Under the pieces are notes generated by a model, which was not told the DNA's origin, did no database searches, and saw only the letters and a list, made by a program, of their open reading frames with translations. The translations under genes and the position numbers were made by a program. Below, piece by piece: positions 45,480-59,329 of a DNA stretch of 64,000 nucleotides; position 1 is the stretch's first letter, and the number at the start of each line of letters is the position of its first letter. The stretch spans positions 61,797,766-61,861,765 of the forward strand of contig NC_134279.1 of NCBI RefSeq assembly GCF_949628215.1, read 5' to 3'. The stretch comes from Phalacrocorax aristotelis. Lineage: Eukaryota; Chordata; Aves; Suliformes; Phalacrocoracidae.

Positions 45480-48400
45480 AATTGTTCCTGTCTCCACTTC
45501 CACTAATAGTCCTGGAAACCTTTGTAGGAGTCCAATGTCTTCTCCAGGCCCAATCCCCTACATATTTGAATCAAAGGGCTTCATCTTTCATAGTTTCTTT
45601 TTATCAGTGATGTGGATGGTAACTCAGGTACAGGAGAAGCAGATTCTCATGTTTCAATTCAAGCACTGGGGCTTAATCCAGAGCAGCTGAGAATAGGAAA
45701 AACCCCCCTGGTCTTTCCTACCTCTGAGCTGGATGTTCATTTCCTACATATTTTGGTGTATGCACAGTCTTGTCACACCTGGAGCTGTGATAAGAGCATA
45801 TTTATTGAGGGAAAAATAATTAGAAACTTATTAGGTAAACACTATCAAGTACTCAGCAGCATGAGCAGTGATTCTTGTGTGCTTATGACTTTTCCAGACT
45901 TGGCAGAATTTGTTCTCAGATTTATATCTTTGCCACAAAGCCCCGTTCCTCCTGCCAGATTTCAAGACCCTTTTCCAAAACAGGCAGGCGCTAGAACATT
46001 TCAAAGAAAAGGTGTCAAGAGTATTTTAACACTAGCAACACAATATAGAATTACTGTTTTCCAGCAAAGTAAAACGGACTTGTCCCACTTTATTTCCATA
46101 GAAAATTGTGGATAAAAATGTCATCATTTAGCAGGTTAATAAGTGTCTGTAGAGAATATCTTAGGCCGGGAAGTATCTGAAAACATTAATGCTGGACAGT
46201 GTTACCAATCCTGTCAGTTCTGAAAAAGGAATTCCTATGAAATATCTTCAACTAACATTGCAAAAACTAGCATTCCAGAGAACCTTCTGAAGGCACTGAG
46301 CTTCACTAATTCAAGCATAATAGTGAAGACTTATGCCTGACAATTTGTATCTTTCATATTTAATTTACATTTTTCCGCATCACCTGCTCTCTACAAGTGC
46401 AGATTTGTATCTAATTTACTATTAACTAAAAAACCAAAATTAGTATTCAGTTCAAGAATCAAGGATATCTTTCTTATCTGACATAGGCATTGAGGTATCA
46501 AGAATCATGCATCTTCCTAAGGTTGAGTACAAGCATTTAACTATGAATATTTTTCAGTCTCCTTACACTTCTTATTGTACAGAGAAGTAAACATAAAATA
46601 TGGATTTCAAAATGTTCAACATCATTGATTTAAATCTACTCCTCATGAGTAATGGATTTCAGAGCTAGATCCATGAAGAAACTACGGTGTAGCAATGCTA
46701 AATTTTGCTAGATCTAATATCCAGCTATACGGCTTCAAGGATTCATTTACTATGATTCCTTAAATGCTACTGTCTTAATAGTGTCAATAACAGTCACAGA
46801 ATATTTCTAACATAACATAACATTATATCATGGATAGAAAAAGCAATTTCTACAAATACATAATAATCTTAGGTTTTAGTCTTGCAAGCAGAGCTGCTAT
46901 GTCGTCCCTATTGCTGTAAAAAATTAAATAAAAAATCTAGTGTAAAGTGAGAAAAATTACTGTTGCATCTATTTATTATTTCAACTTAGTACAAATGTCT
47001 CCTTCGTAGTCTTTTAGTGATTAAAAGGTGAAAATAGGATTTCTTTTGCAAGGTATTAGTTTACAATGAAATTTTTGTAGTTGTCAGGGTAAAACTCTAA
47101 TTACGTAGAAATTAATTTTTCTCTTCAGGATATTAAGTGACAACATATACCTTTGGAATGAAATAATGGGAATAAGTTCCAACTCCAATGCTCCGAACAA
47201 CAAGCAGCTGCAGTTCAATATACGTAAAAAGTAATGAAACCAAGCTGAATAGTGTAAACTTCAGTGGAAAAGTCATCCCTTGAGATGCAATTTTTTTGCA
47301 AAGCTCTTGAATGATTAATGCAAATAGTATTTCACTTGTGGTTGTTTTTTGAAGTGGGTCAAGAACACATATGTTTATATCACACACAGAAATGATGTTA
47401 AATTTTAAAGCTCTAATAAATTCACAAGAGCCAGACATATTTAGGATTAAAATTTTGACTATGTCCACAGTACATTCCCCCTGTGCCTGCATAATTGCAA
47501 CGTTGTTAAGGCTTGAAACCAGTGCTTTTATGTTACAAGTTAAAGATTAATTGGAAGCCTTATCTTTGAATTTTCTTACTTTCTTGGGTTAAAGGCAAAT
47601 CATTAAAACAACATTAATGCGTTTCCTTTTCCTATATTAATTTCCTTCTATTAATGGTAGTTAAAATGGAAAAGAAAAGAAAAGAAAAAGTGCTCAGAGG
47701 GAGAACTTTTAAACAAATGTATCCTGTATGTCTTCATTGGGGGTGTATCCTTATTTTTTCATTCAGAGGAATTTTATTTTAGAATTTGCAAAAATGCAGT
47801 GCTATCGAATCTGGATAGGAAAAGCTACTCTCTCATTGCACAGGTAGATAAAACCATTTTTGAGGAATGTCTGTGAAACCTTTTGCAGAAGACTGCAAAT
47901 GTCTCCATATACATACTTCAAATTTGTGCAGATGCTAACTAAATCTAAACCAAAAGCTGCAGAATCACGGCTGTGGTCTTGCTGAACTAATGAAGCTACA
48001 TTTTGAGTGAGCCTTTAAAGGTATTCATATCTACTCTTACTTACGGGAACTAGCACAAAACTCTGTGTATAGTCAGGCAAAGATCACTGAAGTCATGCTT
48101 GCCTTTTCTATTAACGTTGCATGATTCGTCCAGGGTTTGGTCACATTGATTTTAGCAGCACACAGACAACTGCTTTGACCACATTTGAACTCAATAGAAA
48201 TAGTTTTAATTTTTATCTCAGTCTTGCTTTTGACTTTGTTGTGGGTGCCAATTATTACTGGTCAATTGTAATTACTGCAATTATTGTCAACTAAGAAAAA
48301 AGCTAATACTGTGGTAGAATAAGATCTTTTTGAGGTACTTCAATACTATGATTAGTTTACTTTTAAACATTAAATATGTGTATCCTCTGCTAATGACTGA

Positions 48401-51060
48401 ATATTTTAAGTTCTTTCTTCAAGTCAGATAGCATTAAAATCTCCTGTAAAAGCACTTTCCTTTAAGAGGGCCACACATTGTTATCTTGTTGGTAAGCCAA
48501 GGTTCCAGCTTAGAGATCCTCAAAGTAACATTTATTCTCACCACACCAGTTTAACTATTTTTAATTGTGTTATATTTATCTATATATGTAATTATCTTCT
48601 TGTTATATTGAATTGTGACTGTTTAATTAAAATTGAAATGAATTCATTACTCTAATGTTGTAATACTCTTTCTTGAGAAAAACTTTTGAACAAAATAGAG
48701 TAAATGGTGTAATATTTTAGAGCAGGAAGGTTACTCTCAGTTCTTAATTGTAATGGTAATTACCACATACCTGTTGATCTTAAATAATATTTTATTTTAC
48801 CATCACCTGTTTGTCCTATGGCATTTCACACAAAATGTAGAAAACATGGAAACATGGAAAGCATTATAAGGATTGACCGAGGAACAGATTGACAATGATC
48901 TGAACACAAAAGCCACTATAATAGCTGTGGAAAGCTGACTCTATGACTTCACCACTTCATAGCAGTTAAAATACTGCCCAAAACAAAAGGCTCACTCAGA
49001 TAACAGATCTATCCTGCAGGATGGGACATGGGGGAGTTTTCAGTGACTATTGTCTGAATCAGTCGGCTGGCAAATAAAGCTGAGAAACATAGGAAAACAA
49101 GTCTAACAGCAGACCAAAATGGGGACAGGGCTCCATCTTCATCTAGATGTGAAGGAAATGCCAAGCACAGGCAGGAGAGTACGCATATGCTTTTTTTTTT
49201 TTGGTCAGTGAATACCCCTTCTGTGTGCAAATAAATCACATTTTGTTTCAGAAAGATGCATTCTAATTTTTGGATACTCATACTGCTGGCATACTTACAG
49301 GGGGAAATTTTTACAGGTGCTGAGTCCTGAAGCTGACTGGTTCTGTGTTTGGAAGTCTAAGGGGTGTATATTGGAAGCTCAGTTAAAGAATGTTTTCGCT
49401 ATAGACTTCTGACCCAAAAATAACAAGTAGAGGCCCAGTCCTTTGAAAGGGATGCTTTCACAAAAATCTAAATGACGTGTTTTGGATAGCTTAGCCACAG
49501 ATCATGACAAAAGATTCAGTTTATCTCTCAATAAATTTATTAGAATGACCTGATGAAAACCAGAAGATGGTTGCTATTTTGGCATGTGCAGACCAAAGGA
49601 CATCCTTGTTTGGTCAAAGAAAACATATTCTAGCTTTCTGTACTGGGCACCTTCTACCAGATCAAGATCAATTTCTGCAAGCTGCCTGCTGCAGAAGAGA
49701 AAGGCTTTTAGACATTGCAGCTGAACACTCTTGAGCCATTTTCTGACTAAAGATGCTGCTCTTTCCTCAACTTTTCAAGGCTTCCCAAAAGATACGTTTC
49801 TGAAAATTTTTTCTAAAGACTGGAGGGTGACAAGGAAAAGGCAGAAAATACAAGTTTTAAGAGAAACGAGACAAAGACCCTTTAAACCTGGGAAAGGCTT
49901 AGGCATTGCAGAGATCAGCACCTAGGCTGTGCGATGATCAACATTTAAAACTCTTCGTAATTAATCAGCAGGTGAGACCAGATCGTGTATACAATAAATA
50001 CTGGGGATGTATGTTTTGTTACAGGAACAAAGTCATCAAGGCCACTTCCCCACTTTTGCAGGCAGCCATGGAATATTTTAATACTTGTGCAATATTTAAA
50101 GTGTATCTTAAAAGTAACCAGATCTGATTAACCTTGAAATAAAATAATAAGTCGCTAAATAAGAACTCCCATTGTAGATCTTCCCCACAGATCATTTTTT
50201 CCCTATTCTGAAATAGACATGTTCTCCATAAATCTTGTGAAGCCAATGAGATTTATGAGTGTTCCACAGCCTTAAAATTAGGCTACTTAGATTTTAACAT
50301 GCTTATAAACTTTTTTTTGTCCACCTGTATATTTTGTAATTGGCCTAAAGATCATGTTGACTGATACTTTTTAACCTCTTCCTTTTCTTGTCCTTTCAAA
50401 ATTTACATTTGGAATATTAAATATCAGCTTCAGAAGATGTTGGATCAAGCTCCAATGTATTTTTTGTTTTGCATTTAATATTACCTTGAATCTTAGAAGT
50501 TTCCTTCAATGTAAACCTCCAACTGATTCACAACCAGCAAATAAACATTAAAAATACCCCTACAGCCTCAAAATGATCAGCTTGCTTGACACTAGGTGGC
50601 AGACAAGGCAACCAGGAGGATCCTTGAGCAAATCTACCTGTGTGTTCTGGTATGGTTGTGTGGATCCTTCTAACATCTCTTGACAGACAGGCAACAAAAT
50701 CAAGGAGTTAGTACTGCAAATATGCAACTTGCAGTACAGGCTTCCTCCACAAACTCTTGACTGACTATATCTTTTAGTGTTCACGTTTGTTTTTTGAAGA
50801 ATGAATAACACTGTGAGCCGCCATTGGCTGTAAAGCCATGGAAAAATATACATTGATTAAAAAAAATGGTATTATGTTACCAGTGTAATTATGAATATAT
50901 ATATATATACACTTAAAAGAATTTGTATTTCATAATATATGAGAAACAAAGCCCAGGTAAAACTTATTGATATATATCTGTATATCTGAATATATCATAT
51001 GTCTATCTCTATATAGAAAGAGACAGTATCTATATATCACAACTTAAAGAAGTAGACTGT
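45480..51060. other. AT-rich intergenic sequence; no gene seen
   Basis: The longest open frame (45612-46115, 167 codons) begins with GTG, has no ATG in its first half and shows no domain. AAAAG-type low complexity occurs at 47672-47690. A (TA)n run lies at 50896-50909. No gene, RNA or mobile element could be supported. Confidence 0.6.
50896..50909. repeat. Short (TA)n run
   Basis: Alternating T and A inside a wider TATATCT-rich region that extends to about 51040. Confidence 0.85.
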
Positions 51061-51074
51061 ATTCTTGGCTTTAC

Positions 51075-51150
51075 TGCAGATTTGCTCTGTGACTTGTAGA
51101 AGGTCAGTAATGTTCTCTGCTTCAGCCTTACAATCTGCAAAATAGAACAT
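51075..51150 (+). repeat. MIR-like SINE relic (sense)
   Basis: The order 'gctctgtgacttg', 'aaggtcagtaatgttctctgc', 'ttcagccttacaatctgcaa', 'aatag' follows the MIR core (tgtgaccttgg / caagtcacttaacctctc / tgcctcagtttcctcatctg / taaaatgg) with moderate divergence. This is the clearest of the four MIR-like relics in the window. Confidence 0.6.
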
Positions 51151-51229
51151 TGCTTAATTTCTTCCAGATCTGTAGACAAGTAAACTCATCAAAAATTATG
51201 AAATATATATGCTCAAAAATGTATATATG

Positions 51230-51230
51230 G

Positions 51231-51287
<57 letters not shown>
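51230..51287. repeat. (GATA)n microsatellite
   Basis: About 14 perfect GATA tetranucleotide units. The complementary strand gives an open frame of repeated Tyr-Leu-Ser-Ile, which is a repeat artefact. It is likely to be polymorphic in length. Confidence 0.97.
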
Positions 51288-54190
51288 TCGAGGAGTTTCA
51301 GCTGGACTTTCTTCCACGTTTTCAGTGAATGAGGATGTAACATTTTTCCTCTATGGCAGAGAAAATATCTGCCTATTGCTCCATTTTTTATTCTTTATCA
51401 AATTCTGAATCATCTGTTGAATATTGTGAAAGACCTGTTATTCCATGAAAATATACAGAAATGAAGTAATCAACAGAGCAAGAATTTTGTTATAAGCTTA
51501 CAAGAAATAATGAATTTGCTTAACATGAGTAAAAATCTAGCACAAACTATTTTAGTGCACATATTATCAATACTGAACAATTTATAATGGAAAAATCTAA
51601 GAGACATTAATTTGACATTAATTTGATCCTTCCAGATTATTTTGGACTTTTTTCACACCAGGAAAGAAAAGTTGAAAGTCACAGACTTCGGGCACTAACT
51701 CTATACTGTGATTTCCAGTTCTTTAGAAAATGTTGGGTGATAAACTTGTAATGAGAAAACACACAAACAAATTAAACTCTCTAAAAGGCCTGATCCTTTA
51801 ACAGATTTATTTTTTTTTAAATAAGAAAAACCTTGTAGGGTGAAACTTGAATTTTCTTACCCTCTTAGTTGTGAATATAACTTTTCATTGTAAACACACA
51901 CAATATCGCATCCATCTTAGCTGTCAGCAAACCCAGCTGAAACAGCAGCAATAATAACTGAATTTATATAAAAGTTACCTATCCAAGTGATATAGGAGCT
52001 TTGCAAAAAGATACATACATAAATATAAAATAATTTGAGTATGGGCTTTTTTCCAGACAGTTAAAACTGAAGATATTTAGAAGTTATCTAAAAAATAATG
52101 TCTTCAGTTTTCACTTCTAATTAACTGTTGAATATCAGCAATATTGTGAATGACAGTCCATAGGTGAAATCACTGTGAAGGCTAGGTGAAACAAACCAAA
52201 GAGGAATAGGCGGCTTTCTCATTTTTTAGTGCTATCAGCTTCTGGACTGACCTCATTACAAGAGACATCAATTACGGAAAGGTATTTCTCCAGTGAAGCT
52301 GAATGTATTTGTTGCATTTTGACATTCATTCATTTGAAAATATGGTACATAAGGAAAAGGGTAGAAGCTCAGTATATATGGTCTTGAGTACTGCGCTCCT
52401 GGTGTGCAACTTGCAGGATTTGGTGCCTCTGTGTGTATTTGTAAAACTCAATCCAGCCAAAGATGCAGCTTACTTTAACAGTACTGAATTAGTTATCTCC
52501 ACACCCAGGACAACTTTTCTCGTTTTCCTTCCTTTATGCTGTAGGTGCCAACAATGTCATTGTCTGCTTGCTTTCCAAATAGACTGTGCTCTTATGTTGC
52601 ATTCATTTTGGCTTCCGAGTGGAAGTGGTACTAATGGGTTTCTTCGGCACTTACTATAAAAACAATTTGTCTTGTTGGCAGTTTCAGGTACTCAGGAATT
52701 CTATGTACTTGTCTTCACTTTGCAGATCATCTTTTTTTGGCACTTAAATATCACAGGAGGGACTTCCTGACTGGAGATAGCACTTACCGCATTACACGAG
52801 CTGTGCATTCTTTCTGGCTCTAGGACTACACATAGCGACAAGTGTTTGGCTCTAGCAGGCAGAACAAAAAAGAATAAATTGCATCAGCAGAAAAATTCAG
52901 GTCAATGCAATTTTGAGCTGCAAGAATTCTCATGATTTTTACCACCCTGATGAGATCTGTGGATCCCATATTTTGACCGGGTTTTATTTTATTTTTTTGT
53001 GATTTAGTCACATATAATTACTCATCATTTTAACGTTAGAAAATCGCTTTTCTTTCCATTACAAATAAATACATGTTTATTTCCTCTTATGAATATTATT
53101 CAGCTTCTAGTTCTGTCCTAAATGTTTTTAACGATCATTCCTTTGTTAAAAAGAACATATCTTATAAAGAAGGCATTTTCTTTCAGTGGTCATGTTTCCA
53201 ATGAATACAAACCTAAAAGGAAGCAATAATGATTTTTACAATCAAAGTTTTCAGTGCAGGTAATTTTAATTTGATAGCATGTCTTTTGAATTTTTTTTTA
53301 TTTTCCTGTGAAAGACAATGGTTTATTATGACTGATTGAGCAAGGGAATTAAGTACCTGCCTTATACTGAATATATAGATGAGCACTTTTTTTGAGATCC
53401 CATGATTTAAGAGCACTCCTCAGTATTAATTTAAGTGATCATGAGGAAAGGTAGAGAAAAAGCGGTATGCAAGGCGTAGTAAAGCCTTCAACTTCTCCAT
53501 GTACTATTCCCCTCTTCAGAAGCTGAATGTCCAATAAAGCAGAAAACAGATTTTTCAAAGTGAATGGTGGTGATGCAACAAATAACCCTCCCCCTAAAAG
53601 AGCAAGCAAAAACTGGAGCTAAAGAACATGTAAAATCAAGGTGTGGGAGAAGAAAAGCAACAACCTCCCAAGGGAATATTATGACAGAATGCTGGTTGTA
53701 AAGTTCAAATGAAGAATAAAACAGCACATATTAATAAAGGGTAAAATAAATTCATACAGAATCAAATTAATAATTTGATTCAGAGTCAGAGGAAGATATA
53801 TTCAATGGTTTCTTTCACCTCCCTTTGTAAGTAAAACAATATAATATATTTTAGAGGTAGGAAATAATATTAGCAGCTGTAATAATAATGAAAAATATAT
53901 GTATGCTTTCATTATCCAAGCAGGATATTTCAGTAGCTACAGAGGGAAACTGTACTTGGAAAGTAACTGCAGACATGTTGCAATGCAGAGATGAGGTTGA
54001 CTATGTATGTCTGGACTAATACAGATGTGTCATAGGGTCTCTCTTTACACTAAGATTTTGCTCCTCAGTAAACCCAGCCACTTGCCAGGAAAGGAAAAGA
54101 AGGTAATACAATCAGTGATGAGTGTATTGTGGAGACACCTTATAAGTTACTTATTATATCCTCCTAGGGGGTAATTTCATAACACATTGG

Positions 54191-54224
54191 TTGGTATATA
54201 CTTAAAGTTGGTATATACTTAAAA
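54191..54224. repeat. 17-bp tandem duplication
   Basis: TTGGTATATACTTAAAG is followed directly by a copy differing only in the last base. It is a simple local duplication. Confidence 0.95.
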
Positions 54225-54869
54225 TGCTAAGCCACATATAATGAATTATTGCTGCAGCAGTGCAATGAATTTCACACAGGTGAAACTTCTTCAGCTACTA
54301 TATTTTAAAATTTGAATCAAGCTAGTAAATCAGTATATGGATATTTTAGTTTCCCAGAAACTCTTTGCTATGCCTTACGAAGGTTCCTGTTTTCATTCTG
54401 TTCATTCATTCCCTCAGTCCCTCAAAGGAACATAGAATGGGGTGTCCATTCAATAAAGCTGTGTGAACTCAGCTACAATTTGAATATCTAAAAAAAAGTA
54501 AGTTCAGAACTTCACTTTCAAAGAGATATGCAATCTTCATGCCTAGGGTGTACGTTGTAGCCTAAAAATCTTCCAGCCTTTGCTGACCCAGTTTCAAGGA
54601 ATTGAAAGGAACAGCAAATTTGGAAAACCTGGAAACCTTGTATTCTAGTAGTACATCTTATTACTGAAAGGTAACCAAACTTCTCAAAGTTAATTCTGCT
54701 TTTCAGTATCCTTTTCCTTGGAATTATAGATAAGTGGTATTTTGTGGAATGTGGTTGCTCAGACCTGGCTGCAGATTTCTGTTTTCAGTACATATAACGC
54801 AGATTTGACAACATAAATGACAAACCAACATCAGCTGCAAATAGCAGGGTCTTCAAAAATGGAGCTTCA

Positions 54870-54872
<3 letters not shown>

Positions 54873-54897
<25 letters not shown>
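54873..54897. repeat. Poly-T run (25 T)
   Basis: Twenty-five consecutive T. It could be the tail of a minus-strand retroposed copy, but the sequence on its right is not recognisable as a retroposed gene. Confidence 0.95.
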
Positions 54898-54900
<3 letters not shown>

Positions 54901-55544
54901 TAATCTGTGAACTAGGTGCAAATAAAAATAGTCAATACTTGACAGTGAGGTTTGCAAATACCATTGTCTTTGTAGCAGTACTAGTCCTTCCTTCGGAGAC
55001 TCAGTCAGGGAACTGCAAATTTCAGTCTTCAGTTGATGTAGGCAGAAAATCTGAATGTGTGAACTTCAGAAAGAAGAGAGAAGTAAAAAAAATCAACAGT
55101 GTCTTAGGGATTATATTAGAATTAGAATGCCTTATAAATACCTGTTTGCTAGTACCATGCCATGGTGGTTACCAGCTCCTCCAAAAATTAAACAGAATAA
55201 ATAAAAGAGAGTCATTATGGTTTTAATGGTTTGTTTGGTTGAGTTTTGGTTTGGGGTTTTGGTTTTTTTTTCACATGGGATCTACCATTACAAAATTATA
55301 ACTACAGACTCGTTAACAAGTACAACTTCCCTACCAAAAATATTTATTTAAAGAGTTCTATTAAGTTATGCCCCTTCTAAAATTTTCTAAGCACATTAGA
55401 CATAAAACATCTTTTACAACATAAATTTTATTCATATTACTCAAATAAACTGTTCCTGCCAGCTCCACTTCTGTGCATCTCCCATGTGCTGATGAATACA
55501 TGAAATATTAAATGCCTAGATACATTTTGACTTGATGTCTTATA

Positions 55545-55635
55545 TATGCAAAGTGGAGATTTGAAGAAATTTGATGTCTTGGACAAGATCACAGTCAAAA
55601 AACTGACAGGCCAAGGAACAGAATGTTCAGAACAT
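55545..55635 (-). repeat. MIR-like SINE relic (antisense)
   Basis: 'gatttgaagaaatttgatgt', 'cttggacaagatcacagtca' and 'aaaaactgacaggccaagga' follow the antisense MIR core (gaggcacagagaggttaagt / gacttgcccaaggtcacaca / gctagtaagtggcagagc). It is moderately diverged and was recognised from memory. Confidence 0.5.
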
Positions 55636-58600
55636 ACTTTGGTAAATCAACACATTATTAATGTGTGTTTGAATGGCATGTGTGGTTTACTGCGTTTGTC
55701 TATTATTATTGTTATTTTACAGCACCTATGTGTTATAGTAAATAATAAAGGATCACAAGCAATTTCTTTTGTTTCAGATACCTACAACGTTTAACCACAT
55801 CCTCCAAAAGGATCTGACTCCATATCAAAGTAAAGAATTCAGCTATTTCTCAATTAAGTGCTGAGCCCAAGCATTAGGATGTTCTTATCCTTTAATTATT
55901 CCTTATTTACTTGTAGAAATTGCTTTTTTTTTGTTTTGAATAATTTATTCTTTTTGTTTGTTTTGTCTTTGTTAGAAGCCATCCAATTCTGCTTTTCTTT
56001 AACTTCCTCCTCTGAAATCTTTCCATCTCTCCGTATTACTCTTGCAGAACAGCAGACATTTGCTATCCAGCTCTTCAGTTTTCAATCGGTCCTTTTTCAG
56101 TTCCATAGCTTTAATCCTAAGAATTTATATTACTCCATTATTCTATTCTAATCTATTCAATTCACACTGTGAAAATATGTAAAAAGATTTAGCATCACAT
56201 AGGTTTTAGTGGTTTTGTTGAATACGTTGTGTTTTTTAAGTCAGTTGTTGCTTTTGCCCAAAAAGTTTCAGTGAAGGTTAGTGGAGCAAAATATTGAAAG
56301 AAAAATACAAGGTACTTAATACAAGTCATGAATTCTAGCACATTCTGAGCTCTACGTGCGCTCTCCCTATTAAAAAAATGTTCTATACTACAGCCTAAAA
56401 TACCTGAAAGCAATGAAACAACACAAATAGTCTCCAGATTGGTTCTGAATTTTCTTTTAACATATTTAAGTTAGCCTGAAGATAGAACTTTGTTTATGTG
56501 ATTTAATATTTATAAGGGCAAAGTTATAAACTCACAAAGTAGTACATATTTACATCTCTAAGTAATTGCTCCCAGTAATTAGTTAATTGCATTACTAGTG
56601 ATTGCAAAGTGTTCATTAAAAATATTTTCTGTACATCCAAGGATTTAAAAACAGAATCTGGACTTCATATAGACATAGTGTACCTATTATAAAATAATTT
56701 TACATAATTTACATGTACTTATTCTTCGTGCATAAAACCTTTCTGATATCAAGTAGCTAAAACTTATTAGTTACCAAGACATCTCTAGAATTTTTTCTGT
56801 GCCTGCAAAGTTAGCACTTGTGTAACAACATTGTTTACACTCCTAGTTGCATTTTAAAGTAACTAGAAATAATGTCATATGAAAGTTTGACAGCAATCTG
56901 AATGCCAGAAGCACAGAAAAAAAAAATTGTCTTCTATTGAGACGATACAGAGTCTTGTGCCTCTTACATTTATTCTGGGCCATGCAAAACAGGACAAAAA
57001 TGTTGGAATATGAAATTACTTTCTAAATTTTCTAATTGTTAATCACACAAAATTTGTCTGATTTTATCTTTAAAACACTGATTAGCATTCAGTATAGACA
57101 GAAGTTTACGATGCTACAAAATGTCAGATTATTTTAATAGTCCAGAGACCTCTGTTTAGAGGTCAATACTTCTACAACTTGTAAGCAATTATGGCAATTC
57201 ATTGACAAAAAGCAGGTGATTACAGCAGGTTCAAGGAGCATGAAGAAAATCATTGTATGGTTTACTCAGAAAGTAGGAGGATTTAAATTTTAAAAAAAGT
57301 TTTTCAAAGGTAATTTTTTCTAAGAAAAGCTCTGATGTTGCGTATTCTGCCACAGAGCTGAAAACATACTTTTTACTGAGGACAGGAGAGTCAGGTGGCT
57401 TAGTAAGTATACAGATCCAGATTCTAATCATGTGTAGAGTTGGTTATACCTATCTTCCAAATCCATGCTGATAAGCACCAACAAGCTTCTTTCAGGGATC
57501 AAAGCAGCTTTCAGGATTACATATATTGCAACTGTTAGATAAAGAATATTGTAACTATGAGCAAGGTATGAAAAGAATGACAAAGAACTTTTTGAAAGCT
57601 GTGTTAGAATATTGCTTAACATTCAGATAAATATTTACAAACAAAGATCTGCCTAGGGGAAATCAAACAGAAATTAAAGTAAGGAACCACTGCAAAAAGA
57701 ATATCATTCGGTCAAAGTATATAATGCCTTGAATAAATAAAAAATCTCTAAAGCTCCCTTGAAAATAAAATGTAAACATGACATGAAGGTACAAGTATCA
57801 CCCGTTACCTTGTTTTTTAACAAAAATACAAAGTTTTTTTTCCTAAGTTATATTGCCAGAAGTTGATAAGAAAAGAAATCATAGAGGTCATATATATTTT
57901 TGTTTTGTCTCACTTTGCCTTAAAATATGCTAGCTGTCACAAACTACGTAGCAATAAATAGCTGTTGCTGACATCATTCTACTCCCTTCATCACATTCAA
58001 CAGTGACATTTCATTCTTATTTGGACCCATTCTGGAAAGCTCGTCTGTTTGACCAGGTAGGTATGTAACGTCAGCTGAACAGTACAAAATGCACATTTTT
58101 GTTTTCCTTAGAATTCTGAAATATATTCATGGAATAGAAGACTTCCAGTAATGAAAATAATACTGAGCAGTATAGCATCAGAGCTGCAACGCTAAAGCAA
58201 ATTCCTGGTAACCATAGAGTTTACACTGAGTATTAGCAGTGCCCTGCATGACAGAAACTGCAATGTTCATTTTGGCTGTTTTGGAAACAGAAATCCGCTT
58301 AAGCTTTTAGAATTTTGGAATGCTCCTAAATATCTACTTTTTAGGCATATGCTAGTGAACTGTATTATGTCCTATACTTTACATAATTGTAGGTAATATC
58401 TCCTCAACAAAAGACAGGATGGTCCGTAATTGTGCTTCATTTCTAGGAGAAAAATATAGCAATGGAAAATTATGATGGCTTTGATTCAGCACACTGATTA
58501 AGATCCAAAGGTATCTTTCTAAAAGCATGTTGAGGGTAGATCTAAAATGGAAGCAGGCTGCCTTATTGATGGATGTAATTTTTAAGTAGCTGGAATTTGG

Positions 58601-58719
58601 GACTAACTCCATACCTTGAATGGAAAATGTGTGGTTTTGCCACACATTTCAGTCAGGAAGAAAGAGGCCTCGGTTCTTGACCCCCATTCCCTTTTGTGTT
58701 TCCGTCTTCTTTGTTATAC

Positions 58720-59315
58720 AGTTAGTATACATCGTTCTGTGCTGAGCTTCCTCCGCACAGACCTGAAGTACCGGGTTTAGCGGTGGGGTGCTGGCAGCGG
58801 GGAGGGGCTGCAGGGGCCGCCTCTGTGAGGACACGGCCCGTTCCAGCCGGTTCCAGCCGGTTCCAGCCTGCTCCGGTGGGCCCACTGTAGGGCAGAGCTG
58901 AGCGGGGCGGCCAGACTGGTGGCACCTCTGTGAAAACGTGTTTAAGAAAGAGCAGAAAATGCTGAACAGGGAGAAGAGGTGGGAAGAAAAAGAGTGAGAA
59001 AAAGCAGTACAAAACACCAAGGTCAGAAAAAGAGGAGAAGGGGATGCTCCATAGTGGAGCTGAGTGTCCCCTGCAGCCCGTGGAGGATCCGCGCCGGCAC
59101 AGATGGATATTCCCAAAGGACTGCAGCCCATGGTGGACCCACACGGGAGCAGAGGAGAAGCGTGGGGAGGACGGAGAAGCAGGGAGAGACGCTGACCGCA
59201 GCCCCCACCGATCACCCCTGTGCCGCTCGGGGTGAGGGGAGTTGGGAGTGAAGGACAGAAGTTGAGCCTGGAAAAGGGGTGAGAAAAGGTGTTGTTTTAA
59301 TGTCTGGCTTCCTGT
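58720..59315 (+). mobile_element. GC-rich LTR-like repeat block (avian ERV-type), partial
   Basis: An isolated GC-rich block in AT-rich desert. It has three 10-bp units TTCCAGCCGG at 58841-58870 (third copy with one change) and two related 20-bp units starting CTGCAGCCC at 59071 and 59121. It ends with a purine-rich stretch and 'aaggtgttgttttaa' near 59290. The order and wording match an abundant bird LTR-type repeat I remember, which carries a variable number of CTGCAGCCCRTGG units. No TG...CA ends or target duplication could be fixed, so limits are approximate. The 188-codon minus-strand open frame over it is a composition artefact. Confidence 0.6.
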
Positions 59316-59329
59316 TGTTCATAGCAAAA

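Larger units (their letters stand above)
51290..58700. other. AT-rich intergenic sequence; no gene seen
   Basis: Short open frames only, none recognised. It includes a 17-bp tandem duplication (54191-54224), a 25-T run (54873-54897), a T/G-rich tract (55228-55272) and a MIR-like relic (55545-55635), listed separately where useful. Confidence 0.6.

Noticed and set aside
45612-46115. 167-codon plus-strand frame, the longest in the AT-rich desert
   Set aside because: It begins with GTG, has no ATG in its first half, has unremarkable composition and no recognised domain. It also has no nearby promoter or splice context that I could defend.
54873-54897. Poly-T as the tail of a processed pseudogene on the minus strand
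   Set aside because: No coding similarity or target duplication could be seen to the right of the run.
58649-59215. 188-codon minus-strand frame
   Set aside because: It runs antisense through the GC-rich LTR-like block and is a composition artefact.
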